From: Cloeon dipterum
Lineage: Eukaryota > Arthropoda > Insecta > Ephemeroptera > Baetidae
Length of the DNA: 64,000 bases
Assembly: GCF_949628265.1 (NCBI RefSeq)
Contig: NC_088789.1
Location: 22,499,883 to 22,563,882 of the forward strand
Direction: 5' to 3'
How positions within the stretch are numbered: the first letter of the stretch is position 1; each line of letters begins with the position of its first letter. Positions 33,201 through 45,472 of this stretch are shown here, piece after piece. Both the position numbers and the translations under genes were made by a program. Below the pieces are notes generated by a model. It was not told the DNA's origin. It saw only the letters and a list, made by a program, of their open reading frames with translations, and did no database searches.

Positions 33201-36200
33201 CGCATTTTTCGACAAATTGAAGTTAAAATTACAATCAATTTATTTAGTCGGTGATTATCCATAACTACAACTAACTTTCTTCATCAAGTCGAATTTGAAT
33301 TTAATTATGCTTTTCATTCTTACTCTCAAGGGAAGTAGAGCCAAATATTAAAAAATGAATTATTTGGGATTTATAAATATGTTAGAATGAATTAATCAAT
33401 TAAACGAAGTAATGAAATAATTTAATAATTTAAAACAAAAAATTTATTAAATAAAATATTTTTATAAAATAATAAGCTCTGAAAATTTCCACTCTGAACA
33501 TTGCTGGATATCTATTTTAAGTCAGCAAAACATTATAGACTATTAAACAAAATAAATTAAAAAAAATATATTCATTCTATCATCACTTTTGAAGCTCAAA
33601 TGAAAGATTTTATTTTTTCTCTGTTAAAAAATAAATAACACATTGGCTCAGTTTCAAAACTACACAAACGCGTCAAAATTTAGCGTTAGTTTAACGCAGG
33701 TATGTGACAGCTAGTCAAAATTACAAGCGCGCGCGCGTCTTACAGTCGAGGGCGCCTCCAAGGTTTTGAGGAACACCGAGAGATTGCGACTGGCCGAGCG
33801 CGATTTATTTTATCGCTTTTGTGTTCTACTAATTGCGGCCAAGGTCTCACCTTGAGGAAGAAATTTTGCAGACTGTCTTCGTTCTCCTCGTCCTCATCGA
33901 TGTCGATGTGCTGCTCGTAGACGTAGCGGTCGATGACCTCTGGCAGCTCCCCCGCAGCCTCCAGTTCATCGCGGGTCTGTCGGTCAAAAAGGGCGACAGT
34001 ATATTATTATGACGAGAATGTGTGCAATTAGCTGCTCGGCGTGCAAGGAAATGCACTTAATCGCCCGTGTCTGGTATTACACACACCTCTCACAGCAAAT
34101 GCGCGGCGCTATATTTAGTTACGGGTTTTGAGTTACTTTCTCTCTTTCCAGCCGATTATATCGCCGCTTGAATTATTATTTGTGTGTCTTTACTACCACT
34201 AGAGCAAAATCGTGCTCTTTTCTCTCCTGAAAGTCTTGATTCTTGATACTGATATAGAAAAGAACAGGCTCTAGTGTTACGATTTTGAGCAAGAATAACA
34301 CTTCAGTTGGATTCACAGTGCTCCCGCCGGGCCCCGAAAACCGTAATTTTGTAATGTCGCAAACCACGTTTTTTCAACTTCAAAAAGTCATAGCTCGGCT
34401 CGTATGGGTCGTACGATCAAAGACCAATGTTGGTTGGACTCGTGGTGAAATTCTGCGTAAAATAGGCAACATCGCCACCCCCAACCCCTTGGATCGATGC
34501 TGGGCAACAATTGGAAATGATTTTAATTGTTGGATACAATTACGGGGTACTACCGATGCAATAAGTAGTTGATCGATATATAATTTGTTCTGCAATTTGC
34601 AATAATCAAATAAACAGAAAAGGACCTTATTTCTACAGTAATATTTCAACATTTTCAAATTTTCTCTAAAATTTACAGCGCTTGACCACATTTTCTTGGC
34701 AGATTTCGATTCCTCTCATCGAGATCTGTCAAACAGCGTATTATGCAACCTTTTATAGAAACTCTTTGTTGTGAAATAAACTAGGATTTCAAGTAAGGAG
34801 ACAGTTCTCACTATTTGAAAAGCATGCTAACTTCGTAAACACATTTCTAAAAAAAAAATACTTTGCAATTTTGGCTTCAACTCCTTCAACTGAATCCTAA
34901 GGGATGAGTTCATGCATTTACAACAAGGATTTTCTGGGGTTTTGCAATATCAATCCTCAGAAAAGTACTTTAATCGTACTACACAAGGCGTAGACCGACT
35001 TGATTTGTGATTTTCTTGGGGCATTCGACCTCAACCAACCAGTTGCAAAATTTATTATTTGTGCAATGAATGTTCTCTCCGCAAAACTGCATTGTGTGGC
35101 GCGATTTGCACAGCCAAAGGCCGCTCACTTCAATTGGAAAGTGGCACTATACGACGACTCCGTGCTTTATACGTGTTAATAAAGCGACTGCCTCTGTGAG
35201 AGAGACTGGATCGGCGCGAGATAAGATAAGATTAGGGCTGCAGTGCAGTGTGTAGTGAGCGACAAAGCACAAAACCTGCCAGTCTATTTAATTAGACGCT
35301 GTGTTAGTCAGATCAAATAATGCAAAATACACACGAAACGCGCGTGATACTTTCCCTGAATCCGTTTATCTGTCGCGACGCGACATGCTTGGAATATTAA
35401 CCTAAATCTTTTGTCAGCGCACGACATGTGAACAATAAAGACGCTCTTTGTTCTACTATTACCCGATTTGCAACGCTCAGTGAGAGAGCGTTACTCATCA
35501 TATTCTCATTGGATTGACGCACTAATATATAGATGGCACGAAGGCCGAATCTAATCACTACTTAAGTGATGATAAAAAGAAACAATTAAGCGTGAATCAC
35601 GTTCATATTTTGAAATTTCAGTTTTATTAAGACAATTCCAAGTATTTTCTTAATAATTATAAAAATTTACCTGCGTAGAAGCTTACAAAAGATTCAATAA
35701 TAATTGTTTTAGATGTGGAGGTGTGTGGCGTAAAATAATTATGCTCGTCCGCAAATTTTAGCCTTAAAGAGGATTGATACCGCAAAATCCCGGGAAATCC
35801 TTTTTGCTAATGATTAATCTTAATCACTAAGGATTCGCAGATAAACCAAACGCTGTCAATTTTAAAGAAACTCAGCAAAACTTTTATTTGAACTTTAGCA
35901 AGGCCCTCATTTAATTATTGCAAATTGTAGAGACTGCTTCATTAAGTAGTTACTAAACCCAACACTTCTAATAAATGTTAATATTTTGATGTTGTTGAAA
36001 GTAATAATATTTAGAAAAGGAGCGGGAAAAAATTTATTTTCTAGCATCGGGCTATGCGAATGGACTAAATACACTCAGGAAAAAGCGAATAAAAGCTTTT
36101 GGAAAGCACACGATTGCAAAACAATTCTATAAATTACATTGTCAGGTGAAATCATCGCAAGTGCAAGGCCGAAAATAATGAATTCCGTCCAATCAGGCCG

Positions 36201-39200
36201 AATTTCTCTCTGCAGGATCGGAATCAAGTTCAATAGCGTTTCATTAATAGTTAGGCGTCAAGGTGCACGCACCAGGAAAATAAATGGAAGTGAGTGAGCG
36301 TGTTTGTGTGCAGGTGAATTTATCCTTCCCGCATGGCCACCGCGAGAGGCAAGGCCGCCTAACGTGGAAATAACCCAACGCGTGTTCAGGTGTAAAAATA
36401 GATCAGACGCTTTTTGTGCAATCCGTATAATAATTAGTTTGTGTCCAATTTCCACAAGTGCTTCGATAGTGATGAGTGAAAATTCGATTTTTTTTCGTCT
36501 GGGTGAAAAACGGCTGGTCACGTCCAATGGACTTTTGCCAAAGATGTGGAGGAAGTGAATAAAGTGCTTCCAGCAAAACGCCGCCTTGAATTTTTTATGC
36601 CATTGTCCGGGTTATTGCTTTGCGAGACGAGTTGGGACCTTCGATAAAAGCATCCAATTTTCGAGCGTGTTTCTTTTACATCTAGCAAAACCAATAAAAA
36701 GTGCACTCTAATACATACGACTTATTAGTATCCACTTTGTCGGAAGATAAAAGACAACAACTGTAATTATGAGTTGTTTACTACAAAAAAAGGGGATACA
36801 ATTTTTAGATTGAATCTCTACAATTTGCGACTGAGTTTAAGAGTTCAATTTCAGATTTTCCCAAAGTTATCGAAAAATTAAATGGTTCGTAATTATTTTC
36901 AGTCATGATCTATCCAACAGTGTGTTAATTATGAAATAAATTTCCCTTCTGGCGAAAAAATCCTGATTTTCAATAGGGAGACAATGCTCGTCACCTGATT
37001 AACAAGCAAACTCTTTCTCATAAATTTAAACGGGAGCCTGAATATGCTCACTTTAAGGAAATTTAGTTTTAATAATTATTTTCCTGTTGCTGGTAGGAAT
37101 TGTTTAGTTGCTGAATTATTTACTGTGCAACAATTTTTTTAGTTTGTCAAGATCAAAATATTTACATTTCTATTTTAAGAACCTTAAACTCTTCAAAAGA
37201 AACATGTTTGTCTCTAAATTTCCTGCCTTTTCAGGATAAAATAAATAATTTTTTATCCAGAATTTGCGGTGTTGCTCGTGCAGTGAAAAAAAACGGCAAA
37301 ATATAGTATTATTGTTTTAATTTATGTATTTTTCAACACAATTTTCCAGAAAAAAAGATAAAAACACATAATCAAAGTTAAAAACTTAAAAGTAAAAGCT
37401 GTAAATAAAGAATTTGTGGAAAACTCGCAGGAAAAATTACTATAAATTAAAAGCCAAGAAATATTGAAATATTAAAAAGGAGATATTGGAAAATTAAACT
37501 GACTCTGAATTGTACGTCAACCAAAAAATGCCTCTGTCTTTGTGGCTGGTGCAAATTGGGGAAAACCATGAGTTTTAAAAGTGATCGCGTACCAGTTGAA
37601 ATTCTCTAAAATCGGCGATATAACTATTTGAAGCGTTTTTAAGCGTCTTTATAGATTATGCAAAAAATACCAAACTATAATTGATATAGTTGTTTACAAA
37701 AAAATTTCCAACTGTGGAAGAAGTGAGATTCCTTTTTTTAACTATTCCGAAAATGAAAATAAAAAAACTGGAGTGTTTTTGGTCAAACCCCTGCTTGAAT
37801 TGCCTCTAGATTTTATTGAAACAGCTTCTAATAACCCTATCTAGATCAATTCATATAAAATTAAAATTAAAAAACATTTAGCATATCACAGGAAGGAGAA
37901 TGCAATCAAAATTTTATCCAGCATTACTATCAGAGCACAAATATTTTCAAGCCGTGATTTCCGTCCAAACAATCGCGTAAAAATATGACATTGAGAATCA
38001 TTTGACAGAAATGTGGGCCACTTTTAAACACAGTCGTAAGTGGCCGTAATTTTGGCGCCTTTTGTCGCACTAATGGAAGAGAAAATTAGAGCCTCTGCTT
38101 CTGTGTTGAGGCGCGAGTGTGACGCAACGGCGCTTGCCGCTTGCCAGCCGTGAATATTTCCAGGTGAAACTCGCTCGCGGCAATAACAAGCGTGCGTACA
38201 CATTTTATGCAATGAGAAATGCATTGGCTTGTGACAGAAACAGTCGGAGCAAGGTGAGCACGCAGATTGGCCAACGCGAAAATGGACGCGGTGTGTTGGA
38301 AAAGAAGCTGCAACTCGTGCGTGAGATGAGAACGTCTCCCTCCGTGCATGCAGCTCCGAAAAAAACAGCGTGGAAAAGATGGATTGTTCACACACGCCGA
38401 GACAGGGTTTGCTGGAAATAATTGGTCAGGCTGATACAGCTCGTTTGGACTCTCTTGCTCGCATACAGAAAGGGTCCAGCTCGAGTTTAACGGATTTTTG
38501 CACACATGCCGTTCAATTTTTTACAAAAAATGGTACAAATTGAACCGGATTTCCAATATAGGATGCCTCCAGGTTTTAAAAGACGAAATAAAATTTGTTG
38601 TTAACACAATTAAACCCCTAAATATCAGGTAGAAACTCCATATTTATTAATTTATTTTATTTGGCTACGAAGTGTGCATGTTTCACTGTCTTTTTATTGA
38701 TAATCATTCTATTTATTACGTTAGAAGGGAAATTTAGCCCACAATCCGCACACCGTTGAATTCATCGCGACGAGAGAAATTGAAATAAATCGAAAAACAC
38801 GGACAAGGTGTTAAATTTTTCAGAATATTAGGAAAAATCTGGAATTTTATCATTTAATAATTGGTCCTGATTGGATTATTGGACATTTTAGAGATGAATT
38901 TTTGCTAACTTCTGCAAGCAATTAATCACGGACCATTTTTGTCTGAGCTATAAAAATGCAAAATGTTGTTCATAGCTGCCCTGAGGTAAAGACTCACTTT
39001 AAAACGGTTGTAACTTTGGTTCTGGTTTGGATGAATTAAATGTAAAATTGGTGCCTTCATCCATGACGTGCTCAACAACTTGAAGATCGTACGTAAATGT
39101 CTAGGAACTACAATGAAATTTAAAAATTTCACATCAAATATGTAAATCAATGGAAAATTTATTAACTTAGGAAATAAAATAAGAATAAGTGTCTCGCATC

Positions 39201-40447
39201 TAATGGAAAATAAAATAAATAAAATGGCAAAGGAGTTTTCCATTTTTTGGATATAAGAAAACTAGAGTAATTTCCTTGAAATCAACCTAGTTTTGACAAG
39301 ATTTTGAACATATTTTATGTTCAAACGATAAATCATGACGCATTTTAAATAATAAGAACCCGTATTGGAACTTAGCCTTCCCCTAAGGGTAGGTTTTCGG
39401 GCATTTTAATTAAACTTGTTAGAAACAAGACGTTCTCTGGTGTCGTCGCTCTTGTTTACGCCATCAAGAATAAAATCTTTACTAACATTGGCCATAACTT
39501 CCACTGGTTTGTTCGTATTACAATAATATCATAAATTACAATCACAAACAACAAACAATGGGTTGATTTATCAAGTTTTTAATATTAAAGCAACATCTTA
39601 AACCAACTGAATTGGCTATGATTTGCAACTCCAGGTCTTGATAAATCGAAATAGTATCAAAGTCAGTCATATGCACAAAAACATTCAGAAACCCATAACA
39701 GCAGACGGAAGATCAATTGCACGAATCAAATAATTTGAGTTTATTAAATAATAAAATATTATATGAAACCTAACAGATCGCTACGAGAAATACTGGAATA
39801 ACAGAAGCGTAAAAATGTATCTGTTTTCTGAATTTAGATTTATACATATTGGTAAGGAAAATCCCTTCCGTATATATTCCACAAATGAATCATTCAATAT
39901 GTCAATAATATGCAAAATGAAGTTCATCCTGGTCTTTAAATATCCTTTTGAGAATGATAAGTACATGGTGGTATTGGTAATCATATTGTGAATCATAAAA
40001 AAAATCGATAAATCCATGATTAATTAATTAATGGTGTTAAAATGTATTATAAAAACCACGTTTTTAACATCTTAAAATTTAAATACAAAATAGTAAAATC
40101 TCTATTTGATAAACACCTAAACGGATACTATGCTAGAATTTTAGTTTCATCATATAACATCTTGAAAATTACAACTAACTCAACTAACTATCTTAATTGG
40201 GTTCTCCCTCAGCAAATTAATATTTTTTTTTCTCTGTAAATACCGCCTGCCAAAAGGCAAGCATATAAGTCCGGAGATCATGCGAGATAAGATAGATAAA
40301 CAACCAACAAATCGTTAAGTTTTGACTCATCGCCATGCATCACACTAAAGAGTCGAAATTCTCAAATTCAAATTATTTTCTATTAACAAATTTTAAATAA
40401 TAAAAAATACATACCGCTTGTAAAGCCTTGAGTCTGTCGCGTACCAT
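30212..40447 (-). CDS. Syntaxin, plasma-membrane type (syntaxin-1/4 group, probably Syx4-like)
   Basis: Nine exons on the minus strand: 40447-40415, 33976-33851, 32694-32595, 32519-32445, 32381-32193, 31716-31643, 31577-31440, 31335-31225 and 30355-30212. They encode 329 residues. The start MVRDRLKALQA is typical of plasma-membrane syntaxins. Exon 2 is very acidic (HIDIDEDEENEDSLQNFF). The Hc region has the conserved LRIRKTQYQSLSRIF. The SNARE motif spans about 200-282 with the central Gln in VATQGDMIDRIE. A poly-Ile/Val anchor (about 285-308) is followed by a roughly 20-residue extracellular/luminal tail ending KTVMRR, which is unusual because syntaxins normally end at the membrane. The intron after exon 1 is 6.4 kb. 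The role should be vesicle fusion at the plasma membrane. Confidence 0.88.
34495..34975 (+). repeat. Dispersed repeat family 'DR1', long copy
   Basis: Aligns block for block with 2170-2610 and, in reverse, with 49545-49900. Shared blocks include CTGGGCAACAA (start), CTAAAATTTACAGCGCTTGA, TCATCGAGATCTGTCAAACA, GGATTTCAAGTAAGGAGACA, GAAAAGCATGCTAACTT and TGAATCCTAAGGGATGAGTT. It has no coding potential. Confidence 0.6.
35755..35840 (-). repeat. Dispersed repeat family 'DR1', short fragment
   Basis: AAAGAGGATTGATACCGCAA followed by a diverged block ending in CCTTTTTGCTAAT matches the distal end of the reverse copy at 49545-49620 (AAAGAGGATTGATGCTGCAA). Only this end is preserved. Confidence 0.4.
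36890..37050 (+). repeat. Dispersed repeat variant
   Basis: ATGATCTATCCAACAGTGTG followed by GAAATAAATT resembles the DR1 core. The right half (CTGATTTTCAATAGGGAGAC and onward) instead matches 29495-29610. This suggests a variant or chimeric member of the family. Confidence 0.4.
38735..38900 (-). repeat. Dispersed repeat family 'DR1', diverged partial copy
   Basis: GCGACGAGAGAAATTGAAAT followed by AAATCGAAAAA parallels 1925-1960, and more distantly the reverse complement of the core in the long copies. The limits are approximate. Confidence 0.4.
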
Positions 40448-43250
40448 GCTTGTGCCGATTGTTTTCTCTCGTCTTGAGTAGTTCCTGCAAGTGTATCAAC
40501 AAGGAGGCCGCGTGACACAAAACATAATTAATCGAAGCACGTTAGGTTAGGTTTGCTTTTGCACACACGGCGCGAATAGAAGTAAAGCAAAGACACGCGC
40601 GCGTCGCGAAGGAAAATCAGGCCGCCGGCGACGTGCTCACTCGCGCTCTGTTATCACTCGACAAACGCACCGACTGAGGTGACTTTTCAGCGCAGGGCTT
40701 TTTCCACCTCTTTTTCTCGCTGCCTCCCCACCTGTTGCGGTGCCGTACTCTCGCGCTGCTATACAGCCTTCCTGAATTGTGTGCTGAATTATTGTGACTC
40801 ACTCCACTCCACGGCTCATTTCGTTTTTCTATTTTATCTCGCGGACGGTGGCTTTTATCGCACGCCGCAGCCCTAATCTTGCGGTAAAGCAGAAAATTAC
40901 TTTTGTTAAAATAATAAAATAGGGTTTGATTTTTGCCTCCGAGACTGTGCTTCCTGCTTTAACTTTGATATTACTGAAAAATCAAGATTGGAATGGTTAA
41001 CTTACATGATTAATTTTTAAAAGTGAAAAATCTCGCATGTGCATGGCAGAAGTTGTATGAAATAAATAAGTTTCAAATTGTCTCTTATTTTCTGCGCTTA
41101 ATTGAGTATGGGTGGCTATAATGAAGGTTATATTCTGAATTGGTTGGAGTTTAAAAAATTTTCCCAATAAATCTATTTTATTAAAATCCATACATCTCAC
41201 GTTTCTGTATTGCAATGTTTTTTTAAATTTTTTTAATTTAATTGATTAAATTAAATGACATGAAGATAGTAATTGAATTACAAGGCGATTTAAATAATTA
41301 TTTTACCCCGTTGTTTTATATGTATTTGTTATTTATGAAAAAATTTATACCAATTGTCTCAATTCAATAGTAGCAAGTTGTTTCCACTCAACAATGAACA
41401 TTCGGTTCTTCGTGGTTTCCCTTCGATTTAATTTGATTGCAGTATTTATAGCGAAATTTATTTTATACTTCCTAAAATAGCATAGGTACATTACATAGCT
41501 CGTTTAATCACATTAAAGTTCACATCAGTGGACCTATTAAAAATAAACTGTGGATAACAGAAATAAATTCATTTATTTTGGTCTTTAGCATCAAACCATC
41601 ATTAGCGGCGCTTCTATAAAAATGCGTAATATTATTGTATTTATAGAAATATTATAAATAATAATAATAATTTTTGCAATGCAGTTGCATTTCCCGGAAA
41701 AAGTGGGATTTAGCTAACCCTGATTCATTACTCATATTAGATTAGCTATTTTTAATTAATTTTATTTTTAATTTGTGATTGCTGTTTGTTTTGTCCTCAA
41801 GTCGAGCAAAAAACGCAGCAAATAATCGCAATAACAAAATTTTTAGCATTGTGTAGGTGTTTTTGCAGTTTGCGTGATTATGCTGATTAGCTCAGGGCCC
41901 GTTCAGTAGGTGACATATTTTCGCGATATCGCGTCACATGCCATAAAATTGACGCTGCTCTCGTCGCATTTCAAAACCATAATAAAGCTTCGAGAGCATT
42001 CAGAAACGTGCCAATCTGCATGCCCGCACCAAAATTCCAACCTTTTAGAAAAAATCATTCGGATTATCAACAGAAAAATATTATATTTTCCAACGATGCA
42101 AAACAAAAATGTTTGTTAATCAGTTCCTGAATAGATTATAGGTGCACAATTTAAAAGAGCGTTTGCTGCATTGCAAATGTTTAAGTCTTGTTTGAAGCAC
42201 CAACAAGCACGCAGTCCTGGAGAAAAGGTGTTCGTCCTTTGGAGCAGAGTTCTGGAAAGGTGGGTAACAAGGTTTGTATGGAACTGGGATGAAATTATAA
42301 AACATTATTTTTATTTAAGTACGATGGATCGCGTGAATTTTGGTCTAAAATCTCATTTTGTTTAAAATTGCGTGCTTGTTCTGCAACCCGCAGGACCCTG
42401 ATGTCAAGCAGGTTGCATATCTTGGCGCCTTAAAAATGTTATTTCTTTTCAAATCTCTATTCATTCATCATTTAACTTGTATGGGATTGTTGGTTGAGGG
42501 AAATAAATTAAAAAGGGCCAAGCACCATCATTAATTGAATGAACGTTGTGCACTTAAATGTGAAGAGCAGAGAGCACGATTTATTTTATTTAAACTTAAA
42601 GGGAGCCTCAAGTTTTGATTTTTGTAATTTTAATTTAAACTGAAATCATTATACCTTCGTAAAATTTTAATGTATGAACTCTGGTGATTACTCTAATTAT
42701 TCCTCTTCAATGTTTTTATTAAAATAAATTGGAATCTAAATTGTAATAATTTAACTTTATTTGCACTTATTCTTGAGAGTTAAATGTGTAAATTATTATT
42801 TAATCTGTTCCAATAAATTTAATATTTAAAAATATTTGGCTTTACAGAAATAATTAGAATGAATGTAACATATAATTAAATTTTCTGCGAGTTTCGTGTG
42901 TCTATATGTAGTTATAGCATTTTGCGTGCAGATGTCTCTGGTGTAAAGTGAACTGGCATGAACACGTCTCTCTCTCTCTCTCGTGTAAACAAAAACAGAG
43001 CCAGAGCAGCAATCAAAGGGTTGGCCCAAACAGCTGGGGTTTGGCCGAGTCCCTTTAAGTAGGGGTACGCAAAAACGTCAGCAAGAAACTAAAGAGAATT
43101 GAGAGACACACACTAAAGAAATATTTAAAGTAGTGTTAAATGATTGATCTCATTGTCAGGTGAATTTTTTAAATTATTTGATCTGTTCTCTTTCTACAAT
43201 CTTTTTTCTATTATCTAAATTTATTATTATTTGCTCTTAATTTTTTACAG
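40448..43250. other. Intergenic region between the second syntaxin and the DUF3105 gene
   Basis: The left part (40450-40880) is GC-richer and should be the divergent promoter region of the second syntaxin. At 41922-41933 there is a perfect CGCGATATCGCG palindrome. CT repeats lie near 42968-42981. A short non-coding first exon of the next gene probably ends at 43159. No other coding exon was found. Confidence 0.5.
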
Positions 43251-43263
43251 GAAGGTAAAATGA
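43140..43263 (+). other. Predicted 5' UTR intron and upstream ORF of the DUF3105 gene
   Basis: A strong donor TCAG|GTGAAT at 43160 and an acceptor TTTTTTACAG ending at 43250 would remove 43160-43250. The spliced leader then contains a ten-codon ORF (ATG at 43140, reading MIDLIVRKVK) whose TGA (43261-43263) overlaps the main ATG (43260-43262) as ATGA. The splice sites are seen; the use of this intron and translation of the small ORF are inferred. Confidence 0.4.
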
Positions 43264-45284
43264 ATTGCCTATTTCTTGGCCTAGTGCTGATGACAGCGCT
43301 GCTGTCATGCTCGGAGGCGAAGAATCTGTTTCGACGGCAAGAACGCAAAGTTAACACTGGCTGGCTCGGATTTGAACCTGCTTTTGATGGGCTCAGAAGG
43401 ATCCATAAAAGGTGTCATTGGTTTTTGCTTCTATTATTTGATTTTTTATTTTTTATTTAAATTTTAATTTCGTTAGAGATGATAACCCTCCACCCACTGA
43501 AGAGCCATGGACTGGCAGATGGATGCCTGAAAGAACCACGTTTGTATTTTTTATTTGGAAATTTATTTATTTTGATTTTCTTGCGACTTACTCTTTATTG
43601 ATACTATATGGTTCTCATTGTTAATCTATTTTATCATTTCTTGCGCAAGAAATATTCTATTTTAATGAAATCCCCAACTTTTGATAGTTGGTGACCAAAT
43701 TCTACATTTTTGAATTAAAATTTTTGCACAAGTCGAGGTCATTTGAAAATATCTAACATCATATTTAACAATTTTATGGCTGCAAAAATTCCTTCCAGAA
43801 ACATTTGTGAAAAAAGGGAAATGCATTTTTGTTTTATAAACTTGCTTGTATTTTTAAGAGGTGAAGCAATTTTACTAAAACTAAAGGATGTAATATTTAG
43901 TACAGTTCTTTCTTAAGCATTCTGTACAGATAAATTCAAAAGCACAAAAAAATTTGAATCTAAATTCTGTGACGAGCTTATTTGTAGATAATTATGTTTT
44001 AATATTGACTATCATTGTTGCGTTTTTGCAGAGCTCGTCCAGCCACCACAGAGGAGGCGTGGACAGGTCGCTACATGCCAGAACGCGTAACTTTCAAGAC
44101 TCCAATTGAGGAGCCTAAGTCGAACGCCCAGTTTTCCTCCAATTACCACGAGACGGACCTTACTTACCTCCGACGAGTCTCGATGGGCAGCCACAACAAA
44201 GCGTGCGACGACGGCAAGGTATGAAAAATAAAATTAAAGTGGTCTCCTTGTTGAACACCCAATTTTTTCGATTTTTAGACTAACCTGACATTGGACTGGG
44301 ACGGCTCGTCAGTAGATTACACGTGCAAATATCCGAGATTCATCTTCGCGCCTGAAGACAATGTTCAAGCCGTACTTCAGCAAGAATACGTCCCTCCACA
44401 TTATGTGGTAAAGCAAATTAATATTCTTTTAAAAATTGTAGCCTAAAACCCACCCTTGACTTTCAGCCAGCGCACGTTTGCATGAACGATACTATCGAGT
44501 ACAACCAAGATGTCCCGACTTAGTGAGTTAGTTTCATTTTTTGAAGGATGTGTTTACTAATAATTATTTCTTGTTTTAGTGGAAACCACCGACCTGTGTG
44601 GCCAAAGTATGGCGAGTACACGTATTTGCCTAAGCAGCGATGGCTGCACAATATAGAGGTTAGTTGTCATGAATTAAAAAATGAAATCGATTGCATTAAG
44701 GAATTAATTTTAAATTATAAATTGAGATTTAGCTTTTAATAAACTGCTTACAAAGGGTTTTAGTATTTTACGATTTTTTCAAGGCTTCAAGGCAAAGCAC
44801 ACTATGCAACTTGAAACAGTATTATAACATTTGAAATGTGCTTGATAATCCGTGCTATAGGCGAAAAAATTTGAAGCCTATTTTTTTACTAAAACTTGCT
44901 TTTCTATTAAATTAATTGCTGATTTATTTTAATTATTTCCAGCATGGAGCGGTTGTGATGCTGTACCACCCTTGCGCAGACAAGAGAGAGGTTGACATGG
45001 CGCGTAAACTTTTGACTGGCTGCCTTTGGAAACACATCATCACCCCGTACACCAAATTGGCGCCGAATCAATCGATCACTCTGGTGGCTTGGGGCGCAAA
45101 AATTGGCATGCAAAAGGTGAAGCCGGACATTGTCAGAAATTTCATTAGGGAATTCGCGCTAAATGGGCCTGAAGGGTCGAATTCCAATGAAGGAGAGTTT
45201 GACCAAATGCTGGTAAATGCTGCCGAAATCGTGCCTGGCTCTGACATCGAAGATTCCAAAATTTGCCCTGATCAGTGGTACTAG
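43260..45284 (+). CDS. Secreted DUF3105-domain protein (TP53I13-like)
   Basis: Seven coding exons: 43260-43411, 43477-43539, 44032-44218, 44279-44407, 44467-44522, 44580-44658 and 44943-45284. They encode 335 residues with all phases closing. [20 protein letters not shown] is a signal peptide. The C-terminal half has the DUF3105 hallmarks [20 protein letters not shown], then HN-IE and [11 protein letters not shown], as in human TP53I13, whose molecular function is poorly known. Two successive exons encode near-identical motifs, [14 protein letters not shown] and [14 protein letters not shown]. No transmembrane helix was found after the signal peptide, so it is probably secreted, unlike the vertebrate protein, which is annotated as membrane-bound. 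The exon begins at an acceptor directly before the ATG, implying an upstream non-coding exon. Confidence 0.85.
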
Positions 45285-45466
45285 CAGTTTTTCTTGCCTC
45301 TGCATTTAATGACAGTGTATGTTTAAAGCCGAAATTTGCTTCGCCCTCTCTTGTCTTTGCGAGATAACTTGTGATGCTTGTCTAAGTTTTTGGTGAAAAC
45401 ATTTAATTTAATGTGTATATTATTTTTGACTGTGAACCATAATGTAATTAATTACTCTGGGATCAG

Positions 45467-45472
45467 AATAAA
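45467..45472 (+). terminator. Poly(A) signal AATAAA of the DUF3105 gene
   Basis: It lies 183 bp beyond the stop codon. A second AATAAA follows near 45483. Confidence 0.5.

Larger units (their letters stand above)
33977..40414 (-). other. Large first intron (6.4 kb) of the second syntaxin gene
   Basis: No other gene was recognised inside it. It carries several dispersed-repeat copies (34495-34975, about 35755-35840, 36890-37050, 38735-38900). Around 35200-35240 there is a GATAAGATAAG double GATA motif, and around 38100-38480 a GC-richer block that could be a regulatory element. Confidence 0.5.
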
